Assembly (NCBI GenBank): GCA_034509495.1
Contig: CM067505.1
Location: 10,567,067-10,631,066 of the forward strand
Length of the DNA stretch: 64,000 bases
Reading direction: 5' to 3'
Source: Acestrorhynchus altus
Lineage: Eukaryota; Chordata; Actinopteri; Characiformes; Acestrorhynchidae
Made by a program: the position numbers and the translations under genes
In this document: positions 35,049-45,526 of the stretch, piece after piece
Layout of the letters: the number at the start of each line of letters is the position of its first letter
Numbering within the stretch: the first letter of the stretch is position 1
Notes under the pieces: generated by a model
Told to the model about the DNA's origin: nothing
Databases searched by the model: none
What the model saw: the letters and a program-made list of their open reading frames with translations, nothing else

Positions 35049-36235
35049 CTTTTATGTCCAAATGCTTTCTTATATTTCTTTTAATTGTTATTATAAAATA
35101 GCCTCGCTAACTACACATTTGGACAACTGGATCAACATAACCTTCAGGAGCAGCTGGTAGGTTTTTTGCAGACTTTTGTCATCCAGTGTCCAACGGTCAG
35201 AAGAAGAGCAGTCATAAACCCAATAGCCATCGCTATCTGATTCTAAATGAACCATGTCAGGCTCTGAAGCATCAGTACACCAATGACATCATCATTTTTC
35301 TCTTTTTTTCTTTTTCTCTATCCTGTTTAGTGTTATATTATGCTATGTCTTATTCTGCTGACGCCTTTTCGTTTTATAGGTGTATCTGGTAAATCAGAAA
35401 CATGATGTTTTATGTTTTCTGAGGTAAACTGAAGGTCAATACGAATGCACTGGAATGCTGGTAAAAACAGCTTTACTGGAAAGAGGAGCCACCAGTCATA
35501 CTGTATTGGGTCAAATGACCACTATGGCTGTTCGAGGTTTATAAGCAAAAATATTTTTGTACTGTGTTCATAAATGAAATGTACTGTAATATAATAAAGC
35601 CACATATCAATCAAACAACATATCAGTCAGTTTTAAGGAACATTGGCATCTGATGTTTTTGAGATGGAACTGCACAGGGCAGTCACTTTCTTTGTTTCCC
35701 TGGAGAATTTCACTTTCAGTTCATGGTCTGGGAGTGTTGGGGTCCTTATAATGTTCAGGGCTCCTTAAAAATATTAAATATTCAAGGCTTTAGCCCCGGA
35801 ACCCCAGGCCAGGCAATGCCTCTGATTATGAAAGCTTTCTTTAAAAACTCAAAATTTTAATAATGTTCTTAAATCCGAGTTTACGGAGTACTTTGCATTT
35901 TCTGAAAACCCACCCTAGTTCTTTTTCTCCTTAACACAGGTAAGAATCTTCTGAAGTTGTCTCTGGATTAGGACACTAGCCTCCTCCAAATGGCTGTAGA
36001 TTTCCCTGTTGCTCATGTACCCCAACTTTTCCTTTAATATGCACTGCTACAGCACTCTGAGATCAGCCAGCCATTCAAGAAAAGAGCTTCAGTGAAATAC
36101 CAATATGGGTTTGCATACTAAGAGATTAATCTAATATTAAGACTTTTTCCACAACACAATGTGACATTGTACAAATTTATTTCTTCATTTAATAGTTTTA
36201 TAGTTTTTTTTTTTCATTATTCATATTTATTTTCA
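35048..36235. other. Intergenic, nothing recognised
   Basis: AT-rich sequence; no supported exon or repeat. Confidence 0.4.
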
Positions 36236-36465
36236 TATCCACTTAGACAGGGTCAGGGGCACGGTGGGTCAGGAGTCTAGCTGGAATCATTGGTCACAAT
36301 GCAAGAAAACCCCCACTGGATAGGGCACCAGTCCATCGCAGGGTACCACACACAACCATTCACTCTCCTAATCACACCAATTTAGCAACTTAAGACATGG
36401 GTAGAACACACCAAACTCCTTGCAAAGAGTAAATGAAGCGGGGATCAAACTCACAACATTTTTTT
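36236..36465 (+). mobile_element. LINE-related 3' fragment
   Basis: The blocks 'caggggcacggtgggtcagg', 'gggcaccagtccatcgcagg', 'cacacaaccattcactctcc', 'caccaaactccttgcaaaga' and 'agcggggatcaaactcac' match, in order, the widespread fish repeat that ends in 'cagggatcgaac'. The copy is decayed. It is related to the fragment at 21161-21300. Confidence 0.6.
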
Positions 36466-36597
36466 TACTGTAATTTTTATTTTCAGTTTGAGTTCTTTTT
36501 AAATTTGAATTAATGCTCTAAGGTTTCCTTGTGCAATAGGTCTAATGCACAACAATAAGGCATTTCTTATTCAGGGGTTGACATGCAAATAATTCCT

Positions 36598-36735
36598 AAA
36601 ATAAGATTATCCTGTATTAGTCCCACAGTGAGTAAATTCACAATGTTGCAGCAGCAAAGGGATAGCAAGGAACTCAATATAAGAAATATAAAAAACTATA
36701 ATATAGTATCTACAACATTATAAATAATAATGAAC
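36598..36735 (+). mobile_element. Dispersed short repeat, copy 2
   Basis: It carries 'aaataagattatcctgtatt', 'agtcccacagtgagtaaatt', 'cacaatgttgcagcagcaaa' and 'gggatagc', the same series as at 22128-22262. It ends in AT-rich sequence with short repeats. Confidence 0.6.
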
Positions 36736-37027
36736 ACTGGAATGCTAGTCAGCCAGCACCACGCCAGTATAAACCAGTCTGAAAATCATCAGTGCGAAAT
36801 AGTTGTCATTATGGAAATCTTCTAAAGCAACTCTGGAAAACACTGTGCATTCATGAGTGCATGACATCCAGAGATGGGTGGGTGTGCTTGTGTGTGGCTG
36901 TGTGACAAGGCTGTAGATTGAGCTGTGATTGAGGGGTCCACACCATGGTGCAAATGAAGCCCACTGGGTTACAGGGCCACAGGCAAACAGTACTGAAGGA
37001 GCAATATGACAGCCAGCTGGCAAGGCT

Positions 37028-37033
<6 letters not shown>

Positions 37034-37110
<77 letters not shown>
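37034..37110. repeat. (GT)n microsatellite
   Basis: About 38 uninterrupted GT units. Confidence 0.95.
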
Positions 37111-37111
<1 letters not shown>

Positions 37112-37940
37112 GAGCAAAGAGTGCCTCTTGAAAGTTATTCTCTTTAAATATCTCTGTTCTCACTCATACTGAAAGCAGTATTATTAAAAACCTGTTTTCA
37201 TTTCAGTCTCATACTTGTGTTATTGATTAAGTATTGTGTTTTTGCATCTTTTTTATAAATTGAGAAGCAGACTAGTTCAGCAGATGTACCAAATCATAAA
37301 ACATAATATTTTCAGCCTATTCTAATGCAAACGTTCATTTGTCTAAATCATCTGCATGGCTCATAGAAGAATTCAGGTGCCCTAAAAATCAACAAGGTTT
37401 GCTTCGACAAAGTCTCAGATCTTGATTAGAAAATCAGGCTCAAGGCATGTCAGCAATTGTAAGTAAGGACTATCAGCTGAATCAAATCCCAAGCTTTTTA
37501 AATTCTCTGTCCAGTTCTCAATCTGCATTCTTGTCTGAACTTATGTTTTTGTGGACTTGTGGTCATCAGATGCAGCCCAAGTTTAGTTCCATTCAAAAAT
37601 CTGCATCTAACCAAGTACAGTCCAGATGTCTGGATGCATTCTTGCTCTGCCCGTGTTATTGAGGATGCATCAGGATCTGACTTGTGTTGACTTGGGACAT
37701 CACAATATAAAAATGAATCTACAGCATTCTCCTGTCCTGAGGAGTTTACACTCAGTCTTATTAAACTTATTAATTCTGTATTAGCAAGTACAATAATCTA
37801 AAGTAGTCTATGTTTTGTATTGAGAAATTGGGTCAGACTCAAATCATGTAATAAAACTCATCAAATGTAACGCTAAAATACAAAGTTACAAAATGTAACG
37901 ATAAACAACTGTCTAAAGATCTGGAATATAAAAATAGAGG
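37111..37940. other. Intergenic, nothing recognised
   Basis: AT-rich sequence; no supported feature. Confidence 0.4.
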
Positions 37941-38280
37941 CAAGGGTTTTCACTTGTGGGCTCAGTGCGCAGTATATTATTAAGATCTGCAGGCCAACTT
38001 TACCCACAACCTCATCAAAAAACAACATTCTGCAAAAGAAAAATGGAACTGTATTTAAAACAAAACTTGCAAACTGTTAAGCATACTGGTGGATCTATCA
38101 TGTCTTGGGATAGTGTTGACACTGGAGATTTTGGTAATATTGTATAGGTAGAGAAAATAAAGGGTTCCTTTCTAAATGGATTCTAGAAAACCAGCAAACA
38201 ATCAACAATCTGTTAAAATTAGCCATCTGTGGCTTTTTGGCTTTTACAAAAGATAATGGCCCAGAATATACTAGTGCATT
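37941..38280 (+). mobile_element. Decayed Tc1/mariner transposase fragment
   Basis: The 'aagcatactggtggatctat' and 'catgtcttgggatagtgttg' blocks correspond to the 'VKHTGGSIMSWD' region just before the second catalytic Asp of Tc1/mariner transposases. The upstream part (about 37960-38080) reads as an older, frame-broken transposase segment. No termini were found. The right side ends in an A/TA repeat. Confidence 0.5.
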
Positions 38281-38286
38281 AAAAAA

Positions 38287-38342
<56 letters not shown>
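38281..38342. repeat. Poly-A then (TA)n
   Basis: About 24 A followed by about 19 TA units. Confidence 0.95.
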
Positions 38343-38345
<3 letters not shown>

Positions 38346-40259
38346 CAAACCTCATTTGCAATCACAATTTCTTTCAAAAGGCAAACTGTCATATTTTATA
38401 TTCATTACATGTAAAGTGGCAGTTCAAGCTTTTTTATTACTTTTGATTTTGTATGGTTTATAGTTCATGAAAGCTAAACATCGTGGAATTGTGGATAGAC
38501 TTTAAACAATCTAAGAATATCTAAGAACCAGACCTCCTGCCATGAAGACTACGAAGATGTTTTGCCAAGAGAGGTTTTACTAAGACTTTTGCACAGGCCA
38601 AACAAGTGAGTTAGGATTAAACTAGACTAAATGATTAAATCAAAGACTTTGATTATCACATTGAATCCAGATATACTAATTAGGGTACTAACTCTAACTA
38701 TAAAGTAAATAAATAAAACATGTTACATCAAATAATAATAAAGAAGCTATTATTATTAAATACTGTTTTTATCATTCATTGTCATAATGACATTCATGTC
38801 ATTAATCCATATTAATATGTTTGTGTTTATTTATCTAATTTCCGCAACACTAAACAAAATTACCAAAAATGATTTTGAAGCCAAAGAAAACTGCTTCAGT
38901 TAGAAGTATGGCTTTGTTCAGAGACCTTGAATAACGTTTAAAATTTTCTTTTAATTTATTACATGACTTACCGTACTTTGAGTTTAAATGAAGATGAATT
39001 GATTTGAAATCTCCAGCTGCACTTTACATCAAAATAAAATGTCTACCCAAAATTAAATCTTGCAACACAAATGTAAATTTGTTAGTTGTGTTTTTTGTTT
39101 CTCTGAGAGATTGGATAACAAAAACGTCTTGTGTAGTTGTAAATACAAAAATCACTTAGATTTTGATAGAAATATAGATAGAAAAACATAATCTAATGTT
39201 CTAAAAATTGATATTAATTGATATTAATAATGCTGCATTTCTGAGTTTTATGAGCTATACTCCACACTGATCAAAGGTAAATCCAAAAAACATCTTTTTC
39301 TATGAAATTATGAACATGAATGGACTTTTTCAACAATATTTTAATCCCCTGAATTGCACTATATACAAAGCATTCAATTTTGTAAACAAACCTGATGCAG
39401 ATCTCTTGCCAATCAGATTTTAATAACTATTTGCAGTATTTGTTTTATATTTATGATTCTGAAATCATTGTGCCATTCATTACAAGTATATAGATATGAG
39501 TGTAATATTAATGTTAATCTTTTACATTACATACATTATTATATTATAAAGGAGGCCATTTCTTCAGGTGCTGCCATACTGGTTTGAAGAACTACTTCAG
39601 TGTCTGTGTGTTTTTGGTTTACTACTCCACTTGACTGCAGAGTTGAGGATGTTTAACTAAAGGATTAGCACTTATTCATTCTTCTTCTTCAAGCCTTGTA
39701 CACAATGCCTGCTGAGATTAAGGATACAGAGGAAAGCACCCCCGGAGAGTTACAGTCAGTTATAGTCATACAGGTCTGTCCACACAAACTGTCAGGTTTT
39801 CTTATTCAAATCCACTGACTTTATTTTCCATTTAACACAAAGTAATGCCAAGGCTAATGTGCTGATATCATTATGCTGAACTTGTTTCAGATAAAAGATA
39901 ACTCTCTATGATTTCTGCAGTGAATACAGAAAAAAAACCCTCATTTTCATCTGAGGCATTATTCCCAAGAAAGTAATGTCAGGATTAGAAGTCCACCCAG
40001 TCCTATTTTAAAAGATGCAAACCAAACACCCAAACTCGCAAAAGCCTGCTGAATTTGTTGATCCTTGTTGAGGATTTGCTTTATTCCTCTGTCCCTTTCT
40101 CCTCCCCTAGAAGTGTGTGTTCTAAATACACTTTGGAGAGTGTGCTCGACACATGGGTGAAGAGAGAGGTTGTGCTGGATCCCTCATTGAAAGGAGACCA
40201 ATCAACTTTCAGCTTCAGTAAATACACTCCTAACAAAACGGCTTCTGCTAGAATATAGT
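38343..40259. other. Intergenic; one weak start-exon-like sequence at 39705
   Basis: Mostly AT-rich with nothing recognised. At 39705-39773 an ATG opens 23 codons (MPAEIKDTEESTPGELQSVI...) that end exactly at CAG|GTCTGT, a possible donor. It is too short to call a gene. Confidence 0.3.
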
Positions 40260-40530
40260 ACAATTAAAAAAAGAACAGAGATTCTTCAAGGGTCCTTTAG
40301 CTCTGACAAGGACCCCTTGAATGCTTAAAGTGTTGTGAAAAAAATATATTTTTTTTCATTGGTGGAAAATCTTTTCTAGATGGTTCTATGTATTTCTATA
40401 TGTGCTTTAATTATATAAGAGTTTGTCTATAATATACATTAAATATTTACCCTTGTCTTTACTAAGCAACCCTTAAAGAACCACTTTTTAGCCATTTTCC
40501 TGGAATGTGTTGTGCTCCATAACAGGATTT
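40260..40530. mobile_element. Possible fold-back MITE
   Basis: A near-perfect hairpin is formed by TTCAAGGGTCCTT (40285-40297) and AAGGACCCCTTGAA (40308-40321). Further right are 'agatggttctatgta' and 'cccttaaagaaccact', words typical of a short DNA element. The outer ends are not defined. Confidence 0.4.
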
Positions 40531-40979
40531 CTTTTCTCTGTCATGAAGAAACATTGCAAACTTGATATGCTTTCCTGGACATCATTTTTTTTCTGTGAGT
40601 GTAAATGGATCTGTTGAATGTTACTAGATCCTTTGAATTTTAAGGTTGGAATTGCTAGACACACGTTTATGGTTTTGCTAATAACCTCACCAAAACACCT
40701 TCAACTTAAACGTTTTCAAATGAAGCACTCAAGACTATTTGGCAGTGGAGAACAGTTTGTGTTACTATTTAATAATGGAGTTCAATAGTAGTTTTTTAGT
40801 GTATGACTTGAAAACTTTCTGAAATGTATAAATTGCTGTTCATCGTCATCAATGGTAATTGTTTTCACCCTGTTTTGACTGCATTATCCTATTGGACTGA
40901 TGATTAGGTCACCCCAGTGTTCTTAAACCTGATTCCATATCTTCCCATAACTGCTGCCCATTTCCTGGCAGCAGTATCT

Positions 40980-41345
40980 CTGCAGTCTGGCCATAGGTGG
41001 GACCCTGGGTGCTGGATAAACACTTGGCTCATAACAGTGAGTCACAGAGTAAGGCCTCGTGGGTGATTTATGGAACCCTGCTGCCAAAAACAAGTCATCG
41101 AGTCTGGTCCGGCCCGTCATTGAAGCACAGTGTGTTTGCCCACTGTCCTGCTCCCCCCACCACCCCCCAGCACACACACCCACCTCACCCTCTGATGTCT
41201 GTGTGCCTTCGTTAATGAAGAAATTCTCATACCTGGGTGAGACATTGCTCTCAGCTGAGAAGACTGGCTCGGTGGCCCGAACCTTCACCCCAGCCAGCCT
41301 CACCCAGACCATACCCACCCCACCCTGACCAATCACAGAGCCACA
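40980..41345. promoter_or_regulatory. GC-rich unique block, possible regulatory element
   Basis: A sharp GC-rich island in AT-rich DNA, free of recognised repeats. GTGAGTCAC at 41038-41046 is an AP-1/Maf-like palindrome, and CTGACCAATCA near 41326 is a CCAAT-type motif. A 197-codon minus frame (40923-41516) spans it, but the translation resembles nothing known and has no gene context. Enhancer or undetected-exon status remains open. Confidence 0.25.
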
Positions 41346-42064
41346 GAGTCCGCTGATGAACAGGCTCAGAGAATGGAACTGGTTTAGCAGACAAATTCTG
41401 GAAAAATGAATTAAAAATGATAAAATGCACACCAAATTCAACAATGACTGGGCAAGAGAAAAAAAATATATAATTGAGGAAAATATTGGTATTATGCACA
41501 AATACAAATGGTACAATCAGGGCAATCCATATATAATAACCTGTACATCAACCAATACATTACATGTTTTACTTTGTGAGGTCCTGCCTTATTTTTTCAA
41601 CAAATAAAATCAAATAATATCATTTTAATTATTGTAACATATATACTTTTTTAAAAAACCAACTATCCCCATAAACAAACACAAATAAAGTAGTCAGCAG
41701 CTAGAATGTTTTGTTTCTCATTAAGTTGTTGACATTTGTCAAAAGCAAATATTTAAAAGAAAACAGGGTTTTCAGTGAAATCACTGTAGATTTGATCATT
41801 TTCACCAGCAGCTAACCACATTTAATGAAATACTTTTTTGAATGATTAGATCAAATTCACTAAGACATCACAAGGTATTGTGTATTTGTTTGTTTATATT
41901 TATTGTAATGTGTTTTGAAAAGATACAGTGCGGATAAAGGCCTGTAATACTCTAGGGTGCCTAAGAGGTTTACACAGTAATATTGTATATATAAATATAA
42001 ACATATGAAATATATTCCACAGATTTGAATGGAAACCATAATCATTTTTATAAGCAGATGAATG
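41346..42064. other. Intergenic, nothing recognised
   Basis: AT-rich sequence; no supported feature. Confidence 0.4.
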
Positions 42065-42089
42065 AGTAGGAGTGTTGAAACACTACCTG

Positions 42090-42170
42090 AGGAGCTTTGA
42101 AAGTGCCTAGAAGATGAGGCAAAGTGGTTAGGAAACGTGCCATTTCACATACAAGAAAAACATACTAGCT
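42090..42170 (+). repeat. Diverged repeat unit, empty-site copy
   Basis: The stretch 'gaaagtgcctagaagatgag ... catttcacatacaagaaaaa' recurs at 42961-43013 continuing at 44428-44437, where a transposon has split it. Here it is uninterrupted. The unit is about 65-75 bp as far as it can be followed. Confidence 0.75.
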
Positions 42171-43011
42171 GCAACAAGCTAATGTCTGTGACAGCCACCA
42201 GTAAGCTGGTAACTGACACTCTCACCATCTTGACAAGGCCTGCCAAGTTTGCTGCAGACAGTTGCACAATGTTGAAAAGAGCTGTAAACAAACTGCCTGG
42301 TCTGCTCTGGACCATTAGCAGTGGTGCAGTGTGTTTCATCAAGCCTGAGTGTGGAATCACTTCTTCAGCCTTCAGTGAAGAGCACAATATTGCAGCAAGA
42401 CATACATTTCTTGTTGCCCACAATCATATCTTTTAACATATATTAATATGAAAAATTGAATACTATACAAGGCCTTCAAATATGAAGTTTGATTTTGTCC
42501 GTTAGGAGAATTCATGAGCAAACCAAAGATCAGTCCTCAGAGGTACAGCTAAGAGGTCAGCGAAATCTGTCCTAACACCCCTTCATAGGTTTTATCAGGT
42601 TTGTCTGTGCCTCAGATTACACCAAGAATACCCCAATACCTCCCTCTTGTGGGTACACAGTGAACAGTATACTGAAAATCTAACCAACACTGGTGCCCTA
42701 TTTTCTATTCTCAGGTAGTGCTATGCTCTACTAATAACGACATGAAAGTTAACTTTAGACAAATCAGGGAATGACAAAATGCCTGAGCAGGTATTATAAT
42801 CAGGAGTATATTTTTAAGTTCATAACTGACCCCGCAAGTCACCCAAAAGGAAAGGTTTTGAGTGTAAACAGTGAATAATGGCTTTTATCAGAAGCATAGC
42901 TTACTTTAAATGACAAATTGCGGTACTCAAAGCATGCTCCACAGGGTTCCTAGAACACAGGAAAGTGCCTAGAAGATTAGGCAAAGTAGTTAGGAATTGT
43001 GACATTTCACA
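42171..43011. other. Intergenic; 42137-42436 open on both strands
   Basis: Both strands of 42137-42436 stay open for 92-99 codons in a moderately GC-rich, repeat-like sequence. The translations are not recognised. The rest is AT-rich, with the second diverged repeat copy at 42961-43013. Confidence 0.35.
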
Positions 43012-44427
43012 TACAACCCCAATTCCAATGAAGTTGGGATGTTGTGTATAACATAAATAAGAACACAATACGATGATTTGCAAATCTTTTTCAACCTATA
43101 TTTAATAGTATACACTACCAAGACAAGATATTTAATGTTCAAATGGATAAACATTATTGTTTTTTATAAATATTCACTCATTTTGAATTTGACGCCTGCA
43201 ACACGTTCCAAAAAAGTTGGGAAAGGTGCAACAAAAGACTGGGGAAGTTGAGGAATACTCTAAAAACAGCTGTTTGGAACGTTCCACAGGTGAACCTGTT
43301 AATTGGAAACAGGTGAGTGTCATTATTGGATATAAAGGGAGCACCTGCAAAAGGCTAAGTCATTCACAAGCAAGGACGGGGCGAAGTTCACCACATTGTG
43401 AACAACACTTTGAAGAACAATGTCTCTCAACATGTAACTGCAAGAAATGTAGGGATTTCATCATGTACAGTCCATAATATTATCAAAAGATTCAAAGAAA
43501 CTGGAGAAATCTCAGTAAATATGCACCAAGGCCCAAAACCAACACTGGATGCCCATGACCTTTGATTCCTCAAATGGCACTTTATTAAACACCAACATCA
43601 TTCTGTAACAGATCAACATATATCAACAACACCCAGAAACTCTGCCTGCTTCTCTGGGCTCAAGCTCATCTGAGATGGACTGAGGCAATGCAGTCAAGTG
43701 TTCTGTGGTCTAACGAGTCCACAATTCAAATTGTTTTGGAAATCATGGACTTGTTCTCAGGGCAACAAAGGACTGTGTGGATTGTTATTAGCACAAAGTT
43801 GAAAAGCCAGCATCTCTGATGGTATGGGGGTGTGTTCAAGCTCAAGGCACCATTAATGCTATAAGGTACATACAGGTTTTGGAGCAACATACTGTATGCT
43901 GCCATCCAAGCAACATCCTTTTCAGGGACATCCCTGCTTATTTCAGCAAGACAATGCCAAGCCACATTCTGTATGTGTTAAAGAGTGTGGGTAGTAGACT
44001 GGCCTGCCTGCAGTCCAGACATGTCTCCCATTAAAAATGTGTGGTGCATTACAAAGCGCAAAATATGACAACGGAGACCCTGGACTGAGCAAGTGAAGTT
44101 GTACATCAAGCAAGAATGGGAAAGAATTCCACCTACAAAGCTTCAACAGTTAGTGTCCTCAGTGTTGTTTAAAGGAGAGGTGAACATGCCCCTGTCCCAA
44201 CGTTTTTAGAATGTGTTGCAGGCATCAAACTCAAAATGAGTGAATGTTTACAAAAAATAATAAACCATTAACCATTAAAAATAATAAACCAATAAACAAT
44301 TAACCATTTGAACATTAATTATCTTGTCTTTATATTCAACTGAATATAGGTTGAAAAGGATGTGCAAATCATCATATTCTGTTTTTGTTTTACACCATGT
44401 CCCAACTTCATTGGAATTGGAGTTGTA
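43012..44427 (+). mobile_element. Near full-length Tc1/mariner-superfamily element with long inverted repeats
   Basis: The ends are inverted copies: left starts TACAACCCCAATTCCAATG, right ends with its near-perfect complement at 44427. Both arms extend about 190 bp and share 'tttgcaaatc.ttttcaacct' and 'atattcactcattttgaatt'. The flanking TA is a target duplication. Inside is a frame-broken transposase: a helix-turn-helix start near 43400, VLWSNES-like near 43700, a GMVWGC-like block at 43815 and a C-terminal KRKI...PPTKLQQLV segment at 44057-44155. Stops and frameshifts make it inactive, but the termini are well kept. This family is widespread in teleosts. Confidence 0.9.
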
Positions 44428-45290
44428 CAAGAAAAATACTGCTGTGAACAATACATTTCAGGACACTCAGACATAAATGCTAAATGTTATTTAATTTTTT
44501 AAAAAAGGTCACCCTAATTTTTGCTAATTTTCATGTACATTTTTGGATAAATTTGGGCACTCTTGACCAAATAAAGAAATAAACAGCCTCTATAGCTAAT
44601 CAAATGAAAATGACAATGATTTCAGCAACTAATTAATTTACCCCAAAAATCATACAAACACCTACAATGTCAGTTTTTATTTACTCCCCTGCAGCAGAAA
44701 TCACAGCTTGCCAATTTTGCGGGATGCTTTTAAGCTTACTCTGATCCTGGAATATGAAGCCAAGTATATGGTTCTTTATGATTACCTTTTAGTACTGCTT
44801 TAATATAAATTAATTTTTCATGACCATCCTGTGGTTCTTCATATTTATTTGGCTGAAAACCAAACTATTGCCAAGCAGGCAATGAGTTGGTAACGTTCTA
44901 TTTGTAACTCTAGAAACCACATTGTTTTTGGACAGAGTGCACCTTTAATCTATGGTTTGAACACAAACACTAGGGGGCAACCTGCCCCCTTTCCTTTCCA
45001 GCCATTTAACTGGCACTTGAGTGGGGGATAGAAAGAAAAAATGGTTAGCAGCCTTTGGGCTCTGTTCACATCCAAAAACAACACAAAAGAGCAATGACCC
45101 AGAGATCTACAGAAACAAGTCCTGGCCTTCAACTCAGCTGGAGCCCTGTAAACGGTTACTTCTCAGGTGATAAACTGTGAAGGACAGGACAAATAAAACA
45201 GTTTAAAGCTTTCCATTCATCTAGGCCACACTGAAATTTTTATAAGTTCATTAAACATGATGCTGGTCAGCCTTTTACAGCACACTGGGT
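44428..45290. other. Intergenic between element and nudc 3' end
   Basis: AT-rich sequence; nothing recognised. Confidence 0.4.
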
Positions 45291-45526
45291 GGTGTTTATT
45301 TTTTTATTTAAAAAAATCAACTGCTTAAACATTCAGAGGACAGTAAATCTGCAACATGGATCAACTGAGATGGACATGCAGTCTTGTTACAAAAAGACAA
45401 AATGGCACAGAGCATTATTAGTAATAATCTATATAAGGAGAAGAGAAAGGGAGGATGATTATTTTAATTTAAGGGTGCCAGGTCTATCTTATGCAAAAGC
45501 CAGTCCACATGACTGAGGGCAGCAGC
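45291..45526 (-). terminator. nudc: nudc 3' UTR with poly(A) signal
   Basis: Plus-strand TTTATT at 45295-45300 is AATAAA on the minus strand, about 230 bp past the nudc stop. It is the nearest clear polyadenylation signal. Confidence 0.55.

Noticed and set aside
40923..41516. 197-codon minus-strand frame as a gene
   Set aside because: The translation starts with a hydrophobic run from AT-rich DNA, then low-similarity sequence; no family is recognised and there are no splice or poly(A) signals.
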